Positions 35,464 to 43,782 of a stretch of 64,000 nt of DNA are shown piece by piece. The stretch covers positions 868,001 to 932,000 of the forward strand of contig JAHBVY010000001.1 in assembly GCA_019637265.1 (NCBI GenBank). The letters are read 5' to 3'. A program made the translations under genes and the position numbers. The DNA comes from Polyangiaceae bacterium. GTDB taxonomy: Bacteria > Myxococcota_A > Polyangia > Polyangiales > Polyangiaceae. The notes under the pieces were generated by a model. It searched no databases. It was not told the origin of the DNA and saw nothing but the letters and a program-made list of their open reading frames with translations. Within the stretch, counting starts at the first letter, position 1. Each line of letters starts with the position of its first letter.

Positions 35464-35491
35464 TTGTCGGCGCGGCTGAGCGCGCTATACA
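35464..35491 (+). promoter_or_regulatory. Sigma-70-type promoter for tRNA-Glu
   Basis: TTGTCG (35464-35469), 16-base spacer, TATACA (35486-35491), followed by a C/G-rich stretch; transcription would start about 20 bases before the tRNA. This is the clearest housekeeping promoter in the window. Confidence 0.6.
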
Positions 35492-35518
35492 GCGCCCCCC
35501 GGGCCCTCTCGGCCCAGC

Positions 35519-35593
35519 GTCCCCATCGTCTAGCCAGGTCCAGGACACGGCCCTTTCAAGGCTGTAACACGGGTTCGAATCCCGTTGGGGACA
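35519..35593 (+). tRNA. tRNA-Glu (anticodon TTC)
   Basis: Cloverleaf: acceptor GTCCCCA/TGGGGAC; anticodon stem 35548-35552 with 35560-35564; 7-base loop CTTTCAA with anticodon TTC at 35555-35557; T arm ACGGG-TTCGAAT-CCCGT. The discriminator is A (35593), and CCA is encoded at 35594-35596. It reads glutamate codons in the cytosol. It is followed 14 bases later by a degenerate copy. Confidence 0.97.
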
Positions 35594-35607
35594 CCACGCG
35601 AGCTTCC

Positions 35608-35682
35608 GTCCCCATCGTCTAGTCAGGTCCAGGACGCAGCCCATCAAGGCTGAAACACGAGGTTCAAATCCCGTTGGGGACG
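35608..35682 (+). pseudogene. Degenerate tandem copy of tRNA-Glu
   Basis: It shares the acceptor GTCCCCA/TGGGGAC and D arm with the gene at 35519. The anticodon loop has only six bases (CATCAA, 35642-35647), so no TTC anticodon is presented. The T stem carries an extra A (ACGAGG before TTCAAAT). No CCA is encoded. Most likely a decayed duplicate; a functional non-translating RNA role cannot be excluded. Confidence 0.8.
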
Positions 35683-35819
35683 CTGCTTCGGACCGCGCGG
35701 GGCAGGTGTTCGACATCGTCAGGTGTCAGGTCCATTCCGCGGCGCCGCCAACGTGCGCTCGGCTGCTCGAACCGCTCAGCGGCTCGCCGTGTCTCTCACT
35801 CTCAGCGCGACTTCGAGCC

Positions 35820-37907
35820 TCAGCGCTCCAACGTCTGCAAGAAGCCGCGGGCTTGGTGCCTCGCCGCGTCGGCGCGCTCGCTCTGCTGCGGGCTCTCGAG
35901 CACGGCGCGAAACGCGGCGGTGGCGGCGTCGCGGTCGCCCGCCTGCAGGTGCAGCATGCCGAGGCGGAGCCGCGGCGTGACGAGCGCCGGGTAGCGACCC
36001 GCGAGCGCTTGCCATCGGTCGATCGCCGCGTCGGGATCGAGGGAGCGAACCTGCAGGTCGCAGCGGAGCAGCTCATCATCGAAGTCGAAGCGCAGCGTGG
36101 ACGCCACGGCGAGCATCTCCAGCGCGTCGGCGGGCTTGCCCTCGCGCGTGAGCGCCCTCGCGAGCTGCGACGCGCTGCGGCCGTGCTCGGGGAGGTAGAG
36201 GCGCGCGCGCTCGAGGTGGGCGACCGCCGGACGACCGGCGATGAGCGCGTCACGCCCTTGGGTCCAGGCGGCGTTGCCCGCGAGGAAGCGGATCCCCTGA
36301 ACGAGGCCGAGCAGCGCGATGGCGACCAGCACGATCTCGGCGGTGTGGCCGCTGTGCCTCGAGCCTGCCGTACGCGTCACCGACCGCGCTTCGTTCGTGC
36401 TCCGTACTTGACTGATGCGGCGCTCCTTGGGGGCGCTCTGCTTGACACGGGGCGCGCGTTGGGCACCGAGCGCGGCTTCCTTCGTGGTCCGCACCTTCTT
36501 GGTGTCCTCCCCTTCATGGCTCGGCGCCTGCTTGGCGCGCGAGGCCGCGCTCAGCCACCCGAGCAGGAAGAAGAACAGCACGAAGGTGGAGGGCACGCGC
36601 ATCGGTGAGTCGGCGAGCCCGCCCACGAAGATCGCCGCCAGCGCCGCGCCCACCCCGCGCGCCAGTGGACCACCGAGCCGATGCGCCGTTCGGAGCGCCG
36701 TCGCGCCCACGAGCAAGAAGGCAGCCACCGTGACGAAGCCGCCCTCGGCCGCGTACTGCAGGACGTCGTTGTGGGCGAAGTCGATGCTCGACAACGGCAT
36801 GAACACGCTGGGATCACCGTCTATCAGCGCCGCCGAAGAGCGCCCATAGGCCGGCACGTAGCCGCCGAGGCCGACTCCGGTGAGCGGGCGCTCATTGGCG
36901 AGGAAGAGCGCGTTCTGCCACAGGAAGAGGCGCCCGCGCAGCCACGAAGCGGAGACGAACAGGCCTTGCTGCCAAGCGAAGGTGAGCGCGCCCACGGCGC
37001 TCGCGGCGACCCCAGCGAGCAGCGCGATGCGCAATCGTCTTTGAACCTGACGATTGATGACCACGTACACGACCAGCCCCGCCGCCAGCGTGAGCGCGCC
37101 GCCCTTCGACAGCGTGGCCAGCGTCGCGAAGGCGAGCAGCGCGGCGACGAGGTAGTGAGGCCACGGCCGCTCTAGAGCACCGATCAGTTTGCCGCCAGAC
37201 GGACCCGAGAAATCGGCCCCATGCGGGGCGAGGGCCCGATTCCCCGGGTCCTCTGCTCGGCGCTGCTCCCCCTCGCACCGCTCTAGTTGTTTATTTGAGG
37301 ACGACAAACGGTTTACCGTTTGTCGTCCTCGGGTGGCCGCGAGCGACAGCGCGAGCGGCGCGAGCGGCGCGAGGAACGCCGCGGCCCAGTTCGGGTTACC
37401 GAGGGTGCCCGGCGCACGGAACTCCGCGCCGGTGTACACCTCGCTCGTCATGAAGCGGAGCCCCGCCGCTTGCAGCAGGACCAACCCAGCGATCGGCACA
37501 GAGGCCCAGATGAGCACGCTGATGCCCGCCCGACGTGAGGCGTCGTCACCCTGGAGAGCCAGGAACGTGGTGAGCCAGAGCGCGAGCCCACACATCAGGC
37601 CCAGGGCGCCCGGAACGTGAGCCGGTGACAGCGCGGAGGACAGCGCCGGCATGAAGACAGCCGCCCCGACGAAGCCGCCCACGGGGAGCCAATGACGCAC
37701 CGCGGGCAGCCGCGGGCGCTCGATGAGCACCGCCAGCGCGAGCACCGCCAGCGCGACACCGAACACGCCCCACTTCACGAGTCGGTACCCACCCGCGCTG
37801 CCCGGCAGCGCGGACAGCGCGGTGATGGCGACCAGCAACGCGGGGAAGATCCCCACGCCACGGAAGGCGGGGGGGATCGTCAGCGCGCCGCGGGAGGGCG
37901 CCGTCAT
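35820..37907 (-). CDS. Wzy/O-antigen-ligase-like membrane protein with TPR tail and in-frame R1 insertion
   Basis: About 695 residues from ATG 37907 (the frame continues to 37985, overlapping the neighbouring stop). It is polytopic, about 12 helices, with the Wzy_C/O-antigen ligase pattern (NPNWAAAFLAPLAPLAL; RLFLWQNALFLANERPLTGVGLGGYVPAY; SSIDFAHNDVLQYAAEGG). Its likely role is polymerising or ligating surface glycans in the inner membrane. A TPR-like periplasmic C-terminus follows (ALIAGRPAVAHLERARLYLPEHGRSASQLARAL). Between two helices, about 52 residues (VNRLSSSNKQLERCEGEQRR and onward to GGKLIGALE) come from the R1 element at 37172-37328, read antisense. A second odd basic linker (KKVRTTKEAALG..VRSTNEARS) precedes the TPR part. 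Confidence 0.88.
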   Translation of the reverse strand: MTAPSRGALTIPPAFRGVGIFPALLVAITALSALPGSAGGYRLVKWGVFGVALAVLALAVLIERPRLPAVRHWLPVGGFVGAAVFMPALSSALSPAHVPGALGLMCGLALWLTTFLALQGDDASRRAGISVLIWASVPIAGLVLLQAAGLRFMTSEVYTGAEFRAPGTLGNPNWAAAFLAPLAPLALSLAATRGRQTVNRLSSSNKQLERCEGEQRRAEDPGNRALAPHGADFSGPSGGKLIGALERPWPHYLVAALLAFATLATLSKGGALTLAAGLVVYVVINRQVQRRLRIALLAGVAASAVGALTFAWQQGLFVSASWLRGRLFLWQNALFLANERPLTGVGLGGYVPAYGRSSAALIDGDPSVFMPLSSIDFAHNDVLQYAAEGGFVTVAAFLLVGATALRTAHRLGGPLARGVGAALAAIFVGGLADSPMRVPSTFVLFFFLLGWLSAASRAKQAPSHEGEDTKKVRTTKEAALGAQRAPRVKQSAPKERRISQVRSTNEARSVTRTAGSRHSGHTAEIVLVAIALLGLVQGIRFLAGNAAWTQGRDALIAGRPAVAHLERARLYLPEHGRSASQLARALTREGKPADALEMLAVASTLRFDFDDELLRCDLQVRSLDPDAAIDRWQALAGRYPALVTPRLRLGMLHLQAGDRDAATAAFRAVLESPQQSERADAARHQARGFLQTLER
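37172..37328 (+). repeat. R1 full-length copy inside the O-antigen-ligase-like gene (157 bp)
   Basis: Same length and about 94% identity by eye to 13902-14058, including CTAGAGC/GCTCTAG inner ends, the nested hairpin and the terminal palindrome (37299-37328). It lies antisense to the host gene and stays open through it. The palindrome centre differs (TT instead of AA) and carries compensating changes: the two arms here pair perfectly. Confidence 0.92.
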
Positions 37908-37969
37908 TCGTGGAGCGGCGCTCGCGCTCCGCTCGGCACCCGGTTGATGAGCTGAACTGCCTGATGCCG

Positions 37970-39415
37970 TCACTCGTGATGGCACGTGTCTTCGACGGTC
38001 ACGCGTTTGAAGTAGCGGACGCTCAGCGGCGCGAAGGCCCCCCAGCTGGGGTCAGGCTTCAGCGCGGTGACGGCCCACTCCAAGTTGCTCCAGTTCTTCA
38101 CCAAGCCAGTCGCCGTCACCTTGGTCCAGCCCACCTCCTCGCGTTGCCGCTCGATGATCCGACAGGCTTGCACCACATCATCCTCAATGGTGCGCCAAGA
38201 GGTGAACGCCTGACCCGCTTCGTCCGTCGTAGACTCTTTGGCGGAGTAGTTACCGTGACCCTCTAGCTGCGACGCGACCTCCCAGCGCACCTTCTTCCCC
38301 GCTTGTGGGCCTTGTTTGGGGATATGACAGTTGAAGAACGGGATACCGAATGGGCCAAGGACCTCATTGACCTTGTCGATGGTCTCACGAAGCTCCTCAG
38401 TCTTGTGATAGTTCTCGTAGTCGTCCACGAAGTTGAGCGTCATCTCCACGTCAGTGACGTTGGGCGTGAGGGGCGCGCGCCACAGCGAGTCCGGCGTGTT
38501 GCTGAGGGTGGTCTGGTGGCCGTAAAGGACGAGCGACGCGCAGACGCTCGCCAGCGCTGCGTCGCTCCAGCCGAGCGGCATCTCCACGAAGCCTTGCACC
38601 TTGCTCCCGACCCACCCCGAGAGCTTGTTTCGAATCATGGTGGCGCTTCGTGGCTGCGCGCGGTCAGTCAAGCTGCGTGTATCGAACGCCTGCGTCGAGC
38701 TGCCCGTCAGCTCGACGTGCTTCGAGAAAATGGTGAGGTTCAGGAGCGTGAACTGGAGTGGGTCGAGCCAGCCGTCACCCCAAGGACTATCTGGCGTGAA
38801 GCAGACGTAACCCGCCATCGCGCATCCCTGCTCCATCTGCTCCCGGTCCTCGTTCATGCGCATGGCGCGCTCTTGCCCCAGAGCGAAGACGAGCAAAGGC
38901 AGCACCTCATCGGAGCGCGCTGGCGTGTCGGGCTCAAACATGTACTCGCCAAAAATACCCATGATGAGTACACCCAGGCTGTCGCCAGGCCCTTCACCTA
39001 TCGGTATGGACACTTGGACATCTTGCTCACGGAGCCCTTCGCCGTAGCCTTCAGTGTCGACCAGCACCCCATCCCGGTAGGCCTCCGCCATGCGCCGGAT
39101 CATCTGGGTGGTCACGAAGCCTGCCTTCAGCCTCTCCCCCGCGCGCTCAGCGTCATCAGGGGAGGCCACCACCGGGACGTTGAACGCTTCGAACACCCCC
39201 TGGATGTAAGGCGCCAAGTCCTCCCCCGCCTCCGCGGCGTCGTAGATCATCTTCGCCACCTCGGCGATCTGGGCATAGGAGGAGCCCTGACCATCCGGGC
39301 GGTTCTCGCCCGGGTCGCCCCCTCCCCGATTGCCATCACTCGAGGTGCAGGCTCCGAACCCCATCATGAGGCCCACCAAGGCACACGCGCGGACTAAGCT
39401 TTTCTTCGGCATCAC
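37970..39415 (-). CDS. Lipoprotein of unknown function
   Basis: 481 residues, or one less from the second Met. The signal peptide ends MMGFGACTSS, a clear lipobox. The mature part is acidic and mostly soluble with no family recognised: GEDLAPYIQGVFEAFNVPVV, SIPIGEGPGDSLGVLIMGIF, LLNLTIFSKHVELTG, DVEMTLNFVDDYENYHK, FFNCHIPKQGPQAGKKVRWE. Local GC is lower than in neighbouring genes, especially around 38300-39000, which may indicate transfer. It is located upstream of, and overlaps the longest frame of, the O-antigen-ligase-like gene on the same strand, so the two may be co-transcribed. Confidence 0.72.
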   Translation of the reverse strand: MMPKKSLVRACALVGLMMGFGACTSSDGNRGGGDPGENRPDGQGSSYAQIAEVAKMIYDAAEAGEDLAPYIQGVFEAFNVPVVASPDDAERAGERLKAGFVTTQMIRRMAEAYRDGVLVDTEGYGEGLREQDVQVSIPIGEGPGDSLGVLIMGIFGEYMFEPDTPARSDEVLPLLVFALGQERAMRMNEDREQMEQGCAMAGYVCFTPDSPWGDGWLDPLQFTLLNLTIFSKHVELTGSSTQAFDTRSLTDRAQPRSATMIRNKLSGWVGSKVQGFVEMPLGWSDAALASVCASLVLYGHQTTLSNTPDSLWRAPLTPNVTDVEMTLNFVDDYENYHKTEELRETIDKVNEVLGPFGIPFFNCHIPKQGPQAGKKVRWEVASQLEGHGNYSAKESTTDEAGQAFTSWRTIEDDVVQACRIIERQREEVGWTKVTATGLVKNWSNLEWAVTALKPDPSWGAFAPLSVRYFKRVTVEDTCHHE

Positions 39416-39712
39416 GTCACTCCAACTGGCAAAAGCTCAAGGGGGGACGGGGATGGGGGTTGGACGGCACCGCACCATGACAACGCCGTGCCGCTCACCG
39501 CTGGGCGCGATGCGCCAGCTCGACTCCTCCTCGTCGCCCTCGGAACTCTGTCACGGCGTACGGGAGCCGCCGCCCAGTCATTTGTAAACGTAAACCATTT
39601 TCCCCGAATAAACCGTGGGCGCACCAGCGCCGCGGAGCACACCGAGCCCCGGCTAGGTCGAGTAGACACGGTTGCGGCGCCAGCTCGCTGGCGGAGCGCC
39701 TCGAGCTGCGCG
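39416..39712. other. Intergenic region with an R2 copy and an AT-rich patch
   Basis: R2 core in reverse at 39458-39473. An AT-rich patch around 39581-39611 contains the direct repeat GTAAACGTAAACC, unusual for this genome; it may belong to the promoter of the lipoprotein gene at 39415. A small hairpin GCGCCAGC/GCTGGCG lies near 39678-39695. Confidence 0.45.
39458..39473 (-). repeat. R2 core copy
   Basis: GGTTGGACGGCACCGC, exact reverse complement of the R2 core GCGGTGCCGTCCAACC, preceded by a G-run (39450-39459). Intergenic. Confidence 0.75.
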
Positions 39713-40741
39713 TCAGCCCTCCGAGTCGGGCTCCTCGTCGTCGTGCTCCGCCGCGAGCACCTCGAAGCGCGCGAGCGCCTCTTCGCGCGTGGCGACACCA
39801 AGCTTGCGCGCGGCTCGGTGGAGCAGCACGCGCACCGTGGCGTCCGAGAGGCCCAGCTCATAGGCGATGACCTTGGTCGAGTGCCCCAGGTGCGCTTGGG
39901 TCAGGACCTGGTGCTCGCGCTCACTGAGGTCATTCCTGGGTGGCCTGGTCGGCGATGGGTTGGCCACCGCCACGACGAAGCGGCGCCCGTCGGTGTCGAA
40001 GTCGTCGAGCAGCGACCAGCGCGAAGCGACGAGCGGGCGCCAGTGGCGCGTCGCGCGATCGACGTCGCTGCGCAGCTCCTTCGTGCGCGCCTGCTCGAAC
40101 GCCAGGGTCGCGCGGCGCAGCTCCTCTCGCGCCTCGATCACCCCCTCCTCGCCTTCCTCCGCGTGGAGCAGCGCGCCGTCCGGCGCGAGGATGCCCGCTG
40201 GCGGCATCGAAGCGCTCCGGCGCAGGCGCAGGGCGGCGGTGAGGTGGGTCGCGAAGCGCGTGAACAGGGTGATTTGCTCGCTTGGCTCGAGCTCCGTCGA
40301 TGGCAAAGGCGCAGCGAGCCACAGCCCCCGCCCGCTCGCGTCCAGCGCGTTGACGGCGAAGGCATCGCGCGCGCCGCCGAGGTGCGCGAAGAGCGGGAGG
40401 AAGGGGTGCATCCCCGGGACGGCGCTCGCCTGCCCGCACAGCAGGTGTTGCCACACGTGAAAGCCCGTTGGGTGCGTCGGGCTGCCCACGTCGAGCGACG
40501 CCGCCTCGACCGCCGCGTCGAAGGCGGGCAGCCAGCTCGGATCGAAGCGCTCCGTGACCGCGACGTGGTCGATCACGGGACGCGCGGGGTCCCGCGCGTC
40601 GTAGGTGTAGGCGATGACGCCCAGCCCACGGTCGAGCAGCGGCGCGGCCGCTTCGGCGAGCTGGGTCACGTACTCGGCGCCGCCCAGGTCGAGTCGGTAG
40701 CCAATCGCCAGGCAATCGAGGAGAGACGCCGCGCCAGTCAT
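39713..40741 (-). CDS. LuxR-type transcriptional regulator
   Basis: 342 residues from ATG 40741 (GGAGG 12-13 bases upstream); ATG 40771 and a longer frame to 40882 are possible. The C-terminal helix-turn-helix of the LuxR/GerE type is clear: LSEREHQVLTQAHLGHSTKVIAYELGLSDATVRVLLHRAARKLG. The N-terminal 250 residues could be a sensory GAF-like region but no ligand motif is recognised, and no receiver domain is present. The acidic tail ends AEHDDEEPDSEG. No obvious target operon is adjacent on the same strand. Confidence 0.85.
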   Translation of the reverse strand: MTGAASLLDCLAIGYRLDLGGAEYVTQLAEAAAPLLDRGLGVIAYTYDARDPARPVIDHVAVTERFDPSWLPAFDAAVEAASLDVGSPTHPTGFHVWQHLLCGQASAVPGMHPFLPLFAHLGGARDAFAVNALDASGRGLWLAAPLPSTELEPSEQITLFTRFATHLTAALRLRRSASMPPAGILAPDGALLHAEEGEEGVIEAREELRRATLAFEQARTKELRSDVDRATRHWRPLVASRWSLLDDFDTDGRRFVVAVANPSPTRPPRNDLSEREHQVLTQAHLGHSTKVIAYELGLSDATVRVLLHRAARKLGVATREEALARFEVLAAEHDDEEPDSEG

Positions 40742-40920
40742 TCCGCTCGAAGGGCCTCCAAGGAAGAGCATGATGGGGCCCACAGGCACCCACCGCAACA
40801 CTCGAGCGCCCCAGGCCCCGCTTTCATTGGCCTGTAACCCATTGAAATCACTGAGGATTGATCGATGGCCCGGCCTGTGCATTGGGTGGCGGGCTCTGGG
40901 TTCGTGCTTAGGCTCCGGGG

Positions 40921-41175
40921 ATGTCGTTACTCGTCTTCTTGGTTTTTGGGTTCATCGTCGGGCTGATCGCGCGGGCGCTGATGCCGGGCAAGCAGCCGAT
41001 GGGGTGCCTCCTGACCACGGGGCTCGGGGTGGTCGGGTCCTTCGTGGGTGGCGCGCTGGCGAGCCTGGTGAGCGGCGGGCCGCTGCTCGAGATCCGCACC
41101 TCCGGCTTCATCGGGAGCGTGATCGGCGCCGTCGTGGTGCTCGCGGTGTTCGGGATGCTGCGCTCACGCAAGTGA
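40921..41175 (+). CDS. GlsB/YeaQ/YmgE-family small membrane protein
   Basis: 84 residues, three hydrophobic segments (LLVFLVFGFIVGLIARAL; TGLGVVGSFVGGALASLV; IGSVIGAVVVLAVFGML) with the family signature GLIARALMPGKQPMG and the end RSRK. Transglycosylase-associated/stress-response inner-membrane protein by family; molecular function unclear. It is a single gene with its own start ATG 40921. Confidence 0.92.
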   Translation: MSLLVFLVFGFIVGLIARALMPGKQPMGCLLTTGLGVVGSFVGGALASLVSGGPLLEIRTSGFIGSVIGAVVVLAVFGMLRSRK

Positions 41176-41183
41176 GGCATGGC

Positions 41184-41199
41184 GCGGTGCCGTCCAACC
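41184..41199 (+). repeat. R2 core copy
   Basis: GCGGTGCCGTCCAACC followed by CCCACACCCACCG, nine bases after the GlsB stop, between convergent genes. It could act as a transcript-end structure. Confidence 0.75.
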
Positions 41200-41259
41200 C
41201 CCACACCCACCGAACGAGCTTTGACAGGCGCGAACCAGCGAGGTCAGGTGGAATGACGG

Positions 41260-42426
41260 TCAGCCGCGGAGGAAGCGCGTCTCGGGGTTCTCGCGGCGCC
41301 AGATCACGTGATCCATGAAGTAGTGATGGATGTTGACCATCGCCAACAACACCGCAGCGTAAGGCGTGGCGCCGAGCAGCGTCCGGCGCCCGTCATCCAC
41401 CACCTGACCACCGCCCTCCTTCGGTAGCGCGGGCATCACCTCACCCAGCACCATCGGCCCAATGCGGAACATGGTCCAGCCGATGAGCAGCGCGCCGAGC
41501 GCGAGCAAGCCCAGCTGCACCATCACCGGCATGCCGGAGCCGAGCGGGCGCTGGGTGGCGCGCGCCTTGTTCCGCCTGAGCAGCCACACGAAGTACAGGT
41601 ACTGTAGCGAGTGGAGCCCCGGGATGAGGTAGGCCATCAGCGGATCGAGGCTGGTGAAGATGGTCCACAGCCACACCGTGACCAAGAAACCGATGAGCGG
41701 CGTGAGCGGAGGGAAGCCCTCGCGCTGCACCAGCCGCTTCCCCAAGACGCCCACCAGCGCCACGGTGCTCGCGGCGAACAGCGACGCCATCAGCGGCTCG
41801 AGCCACGTGGGGTGCGTCAGCGACCGGTAGACGACGCCATGCTCCTCGAACAGGCTGCCCGGGTCGAACGGGCTGGCCCAGGCGTAGCCCCAACCGAGGT
41901 AGCAGTGCGCGAGCATCACGCGGCGCTCGAGCGGCTTGAACGCGAAGCCGCGCCGCGCCGACAGCACCGTGAGCACCCCGAAGCCTTGCTTCACGTAGTG
42001 CCAACCGACGAGCAGGAACATCAGCTGCACCATCAAGCCAATGGCTCGAACGGAGGGCGTGGTCAGCGCCAACGCAGCCCACGTGAGCAGCACCACGGGC
42101 ACCACGAAGCCGCCCACCAGGTAACGGATGCGCTGAGCCAGCCCATACTCGCTGCCAAACGCGCGCTGCTTCACGTCGCGGTAGAAGAGCAGGTAGGTCA
42201 CCCCGAAGTGCGGGTCGTTGATGACGAAGGCCGCATAGAACGCGATGAAGCTCATCTGGTAGATGGCCGCGTCCATCCCCAGCCAGCGCTCGAGCAACCA
42301 ACAGATGGGGAACAGGAGCCAGGTGGCGCCGCCCACCAGCAAGAACTCACCCACCTCGCGCCGGAACTGCACCGGGGGCCGCGCGGGCGCCGCGACCACG
42401 CCCAGGTTGGGCGCCTGACTCACCAT
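41260..42426 (-). CDS. His-rich polytopic membrane protein
   Basis: 388 residues from ATG 42426 (GGAGG four bases upstream; GTG as second codon is better spaced). About nine to ten membrane helices. Histidine motifs lie at or near helix ends: INDPHFGVTYLLFYRD, GWHYVKQGFGVL, LAHCYLGWGYAW, PGLHSLQYLYFVW and VNIHHYFMDHVIWR. This arrangement resembles membrane di-metal oxygenases or desaturases, possibly near the Brp/Blh-like group, but this is inference. It is divergent from the epimerase gene at 42579, sharing a 152-base promoter region. Confidence 0.78.
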   Translation of the reverse strand: MVSQAPNLGVVAAPARPPVQFRREVGEFLLVGGATWLLFPICWLLERWLGMDAAIYQMSFIAFYAAFVINDPHFGVTYLLFYRDVKQRAFGSEYGLAQRIRYLVGGFVVPVVLLTWAALALTTPSVRAIGLMVQLMFLLVGWHYVKQGFGVLTVLSARRGFAFKPLERRVMLAHCYLGWGYAWASPFDPGSLFEEHGVVYRSLTHPTWLEPLMASLFAASTVALVGVLGKRLVQREGFPPLTPLIGFLVTVWLWTIFTSLDPLMAYLIPGLHSLQYLYFVWLLRRNKARATQRPLGSGMPVMVQLGLLALGALLIGWTMFRIGPMVLGEVMPALPKEGGGQVVDDGRRTLLGATPYAAVLLAMVNIHHYFMDHVIWRRENPETRFLRG

Positions 42427-42578
42427 GAGGCCTCCAGTCGCGGCTCGAATGAGCCCGCCCAAGCGCGCGCGCTGCCGTGCATGATGCCCGCAAGCCTACC
42501 CGCAGGGCCGAACGAGGGCCAGGCTCCCAGCGAGAAACGGTTTACTCGGCTGAGGCGCTTGGACATGCTGCGCAGCGC

Positions 42579-43778
42579 ATGCCGCCCGTGACGCCGCGCC
42601 CCGACTCGAGCCTGGGTCTCAGCAGCGAGCCCAGCACCAGCGGTAGCGGCGAAGGCGAGCCGGGCAGCGCGCCTCCCACCACCGCCGAGCTCAGCGCGCT
42701 CCCTTCGAAGGTGATCCTGACCGGTGCCGGCGGCTGGCTCGGGCGGCGCCTGGTGGACGCGCTCACCACCGGGCTCACCGGCGTGCCCCCCTTCGACCAG
42801 CCGACCGAGCTCGCCGAGCTGCGCCTCCTGTATCACGACGCGGACCGCGCGCAGGGTGCGCCAAGCGCCCCGTCGCGGGCGCAGGTTCTCCACGGCGACC
42901 TTCAGCGCGAAGACACCCGCCGAGCGCTCTTGAAGGGCGCCGAGGGCGCGCTGTTGATCCACACCGCCGGCGTGATCCACCCACGGCGCGTGCGGGACTT
43001 CGATCGCGTCAATCACGTGGCGACGGCCGAGCTGCTGAAGGAGGCCGCGGCCCAGGGCGTGCGCCGCGCGGTGGTCATCTCTTCGAACTCCCCGATCGGC
43101 TGCAACCCGCACGCTGAGCATCGCTTCGATGAAGACGCTCCCTTCGACCCTTACCTTGGCTACGGCGTGTCGAAGATGGCGATGGAGCGCGCGGTGCGCT
43201 CGATCGAAGGAGCCGGCGCGCTCGAGGCGGTGATCGTCAGGCCACCTTGGTTTTACGGGCCGTACCAGCCGCCGCGACAGACGCTGTTCTTCGAGATGAT
43301 CCGGAGGGGCCGCGCGCCGATCGTCGGCTCCGGCGAGAACCGCCGCTCGATGGTCTACATCGACAACCTGTGTCAGGGCGTGCTGCGCGCCGCGAGGGTG
43401 CCTGCTGCGCGCGGGCGCGTCTATTGGATCGCCGACGCCGAGGCCTACACCATGAACCAGATCATCGGCACCGTCGCCGAGCTGATGGAGTCGGAGCTGG
43501 GCTATGAGGTGTCGCCCCGGCGCCTGAGGCTGCCGCACGCCGTGGGCGAGCTCGCGACCCTCGCCGACCGCAGCCTTCAAGCGCTGGGGATCTACCAGCA
43601 GAAGCTGCACGTGCTCGGGGAGATGAACAAGCACATCGCGGTGAGCGTCGCGCGGGCGCGGCGCGAGCTGGGCTACGAGCCGACGGTGAGCCTCCGCGAA
43701 GGCATGCGCCAGAGCCTGCTGTACTGCGTGGAGCAAGGCCTGCTCCCGAAGCCGCGCGGCGCTGCGCGCTGGGGCTGA
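42579..43778 (+). CDS. NAD(P)-dependent epimerase/3-beta-HSD-like SDR
   Basis: 399 residues from ATG 42579; the frame is open to 42477. Extended short-chain dehydrogenase: Rossmann motif TGAGGWLGRRLVDAL, Ser in VISSNSPIG, catalytic YGVSKMAMER (YxxxK) and the substrate-side VRPPWFYGPYQPPRQTLFFEMIRRG with MVYIDNLCQG. It acts on nucleotide sugars or sterol/lipid-type ketones; context with a GMC oxidoreductase and a second SDR favours a lipid substrate. It ends five bases before the next gene. Confidence 0.9.
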   Translation: MPPVTPRPDSSLGLSSEPSTSGSGEGEPGSAPPTTAELSALPSKVILTGAGGWLGRRLVDALTTGLTGVPPFDQPTELAELRLLYHDADRAQGAPSAPSRAQVLHGDLQREDTRRALLKGAEGALLIHTAGVIHPRRVRDFDRVNHVATAELLKEAAAQGVRRAVVISSNSPIGCNPHAEHRFDEDAPFDPYLGYGVSKMAMERAVRSIEGAGALEAVIVRPPWFYGPYQPPRQTLFFEMIRRGRAPIVGSGENRRSMVYIDNLCQGVLRAARVPAARGRVYWIADAEAYTMNQIIGTVAELMESELGYEVSPRRLRLPHAVGELATLADRSLQALGIYQQKLHVLGEMNKHIAVSVARARRELGYEPTVSLREGMRQSLLYCVEQGLLPKPRGAARWG

Positions 43779-43782
43779 ACCC

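Noticed and set aside
35608..35682. Second functional tRNA-Glu
   Set aside because: Six-base anticodon loop, T-stem bulge and missing CCA argue against decoding function.
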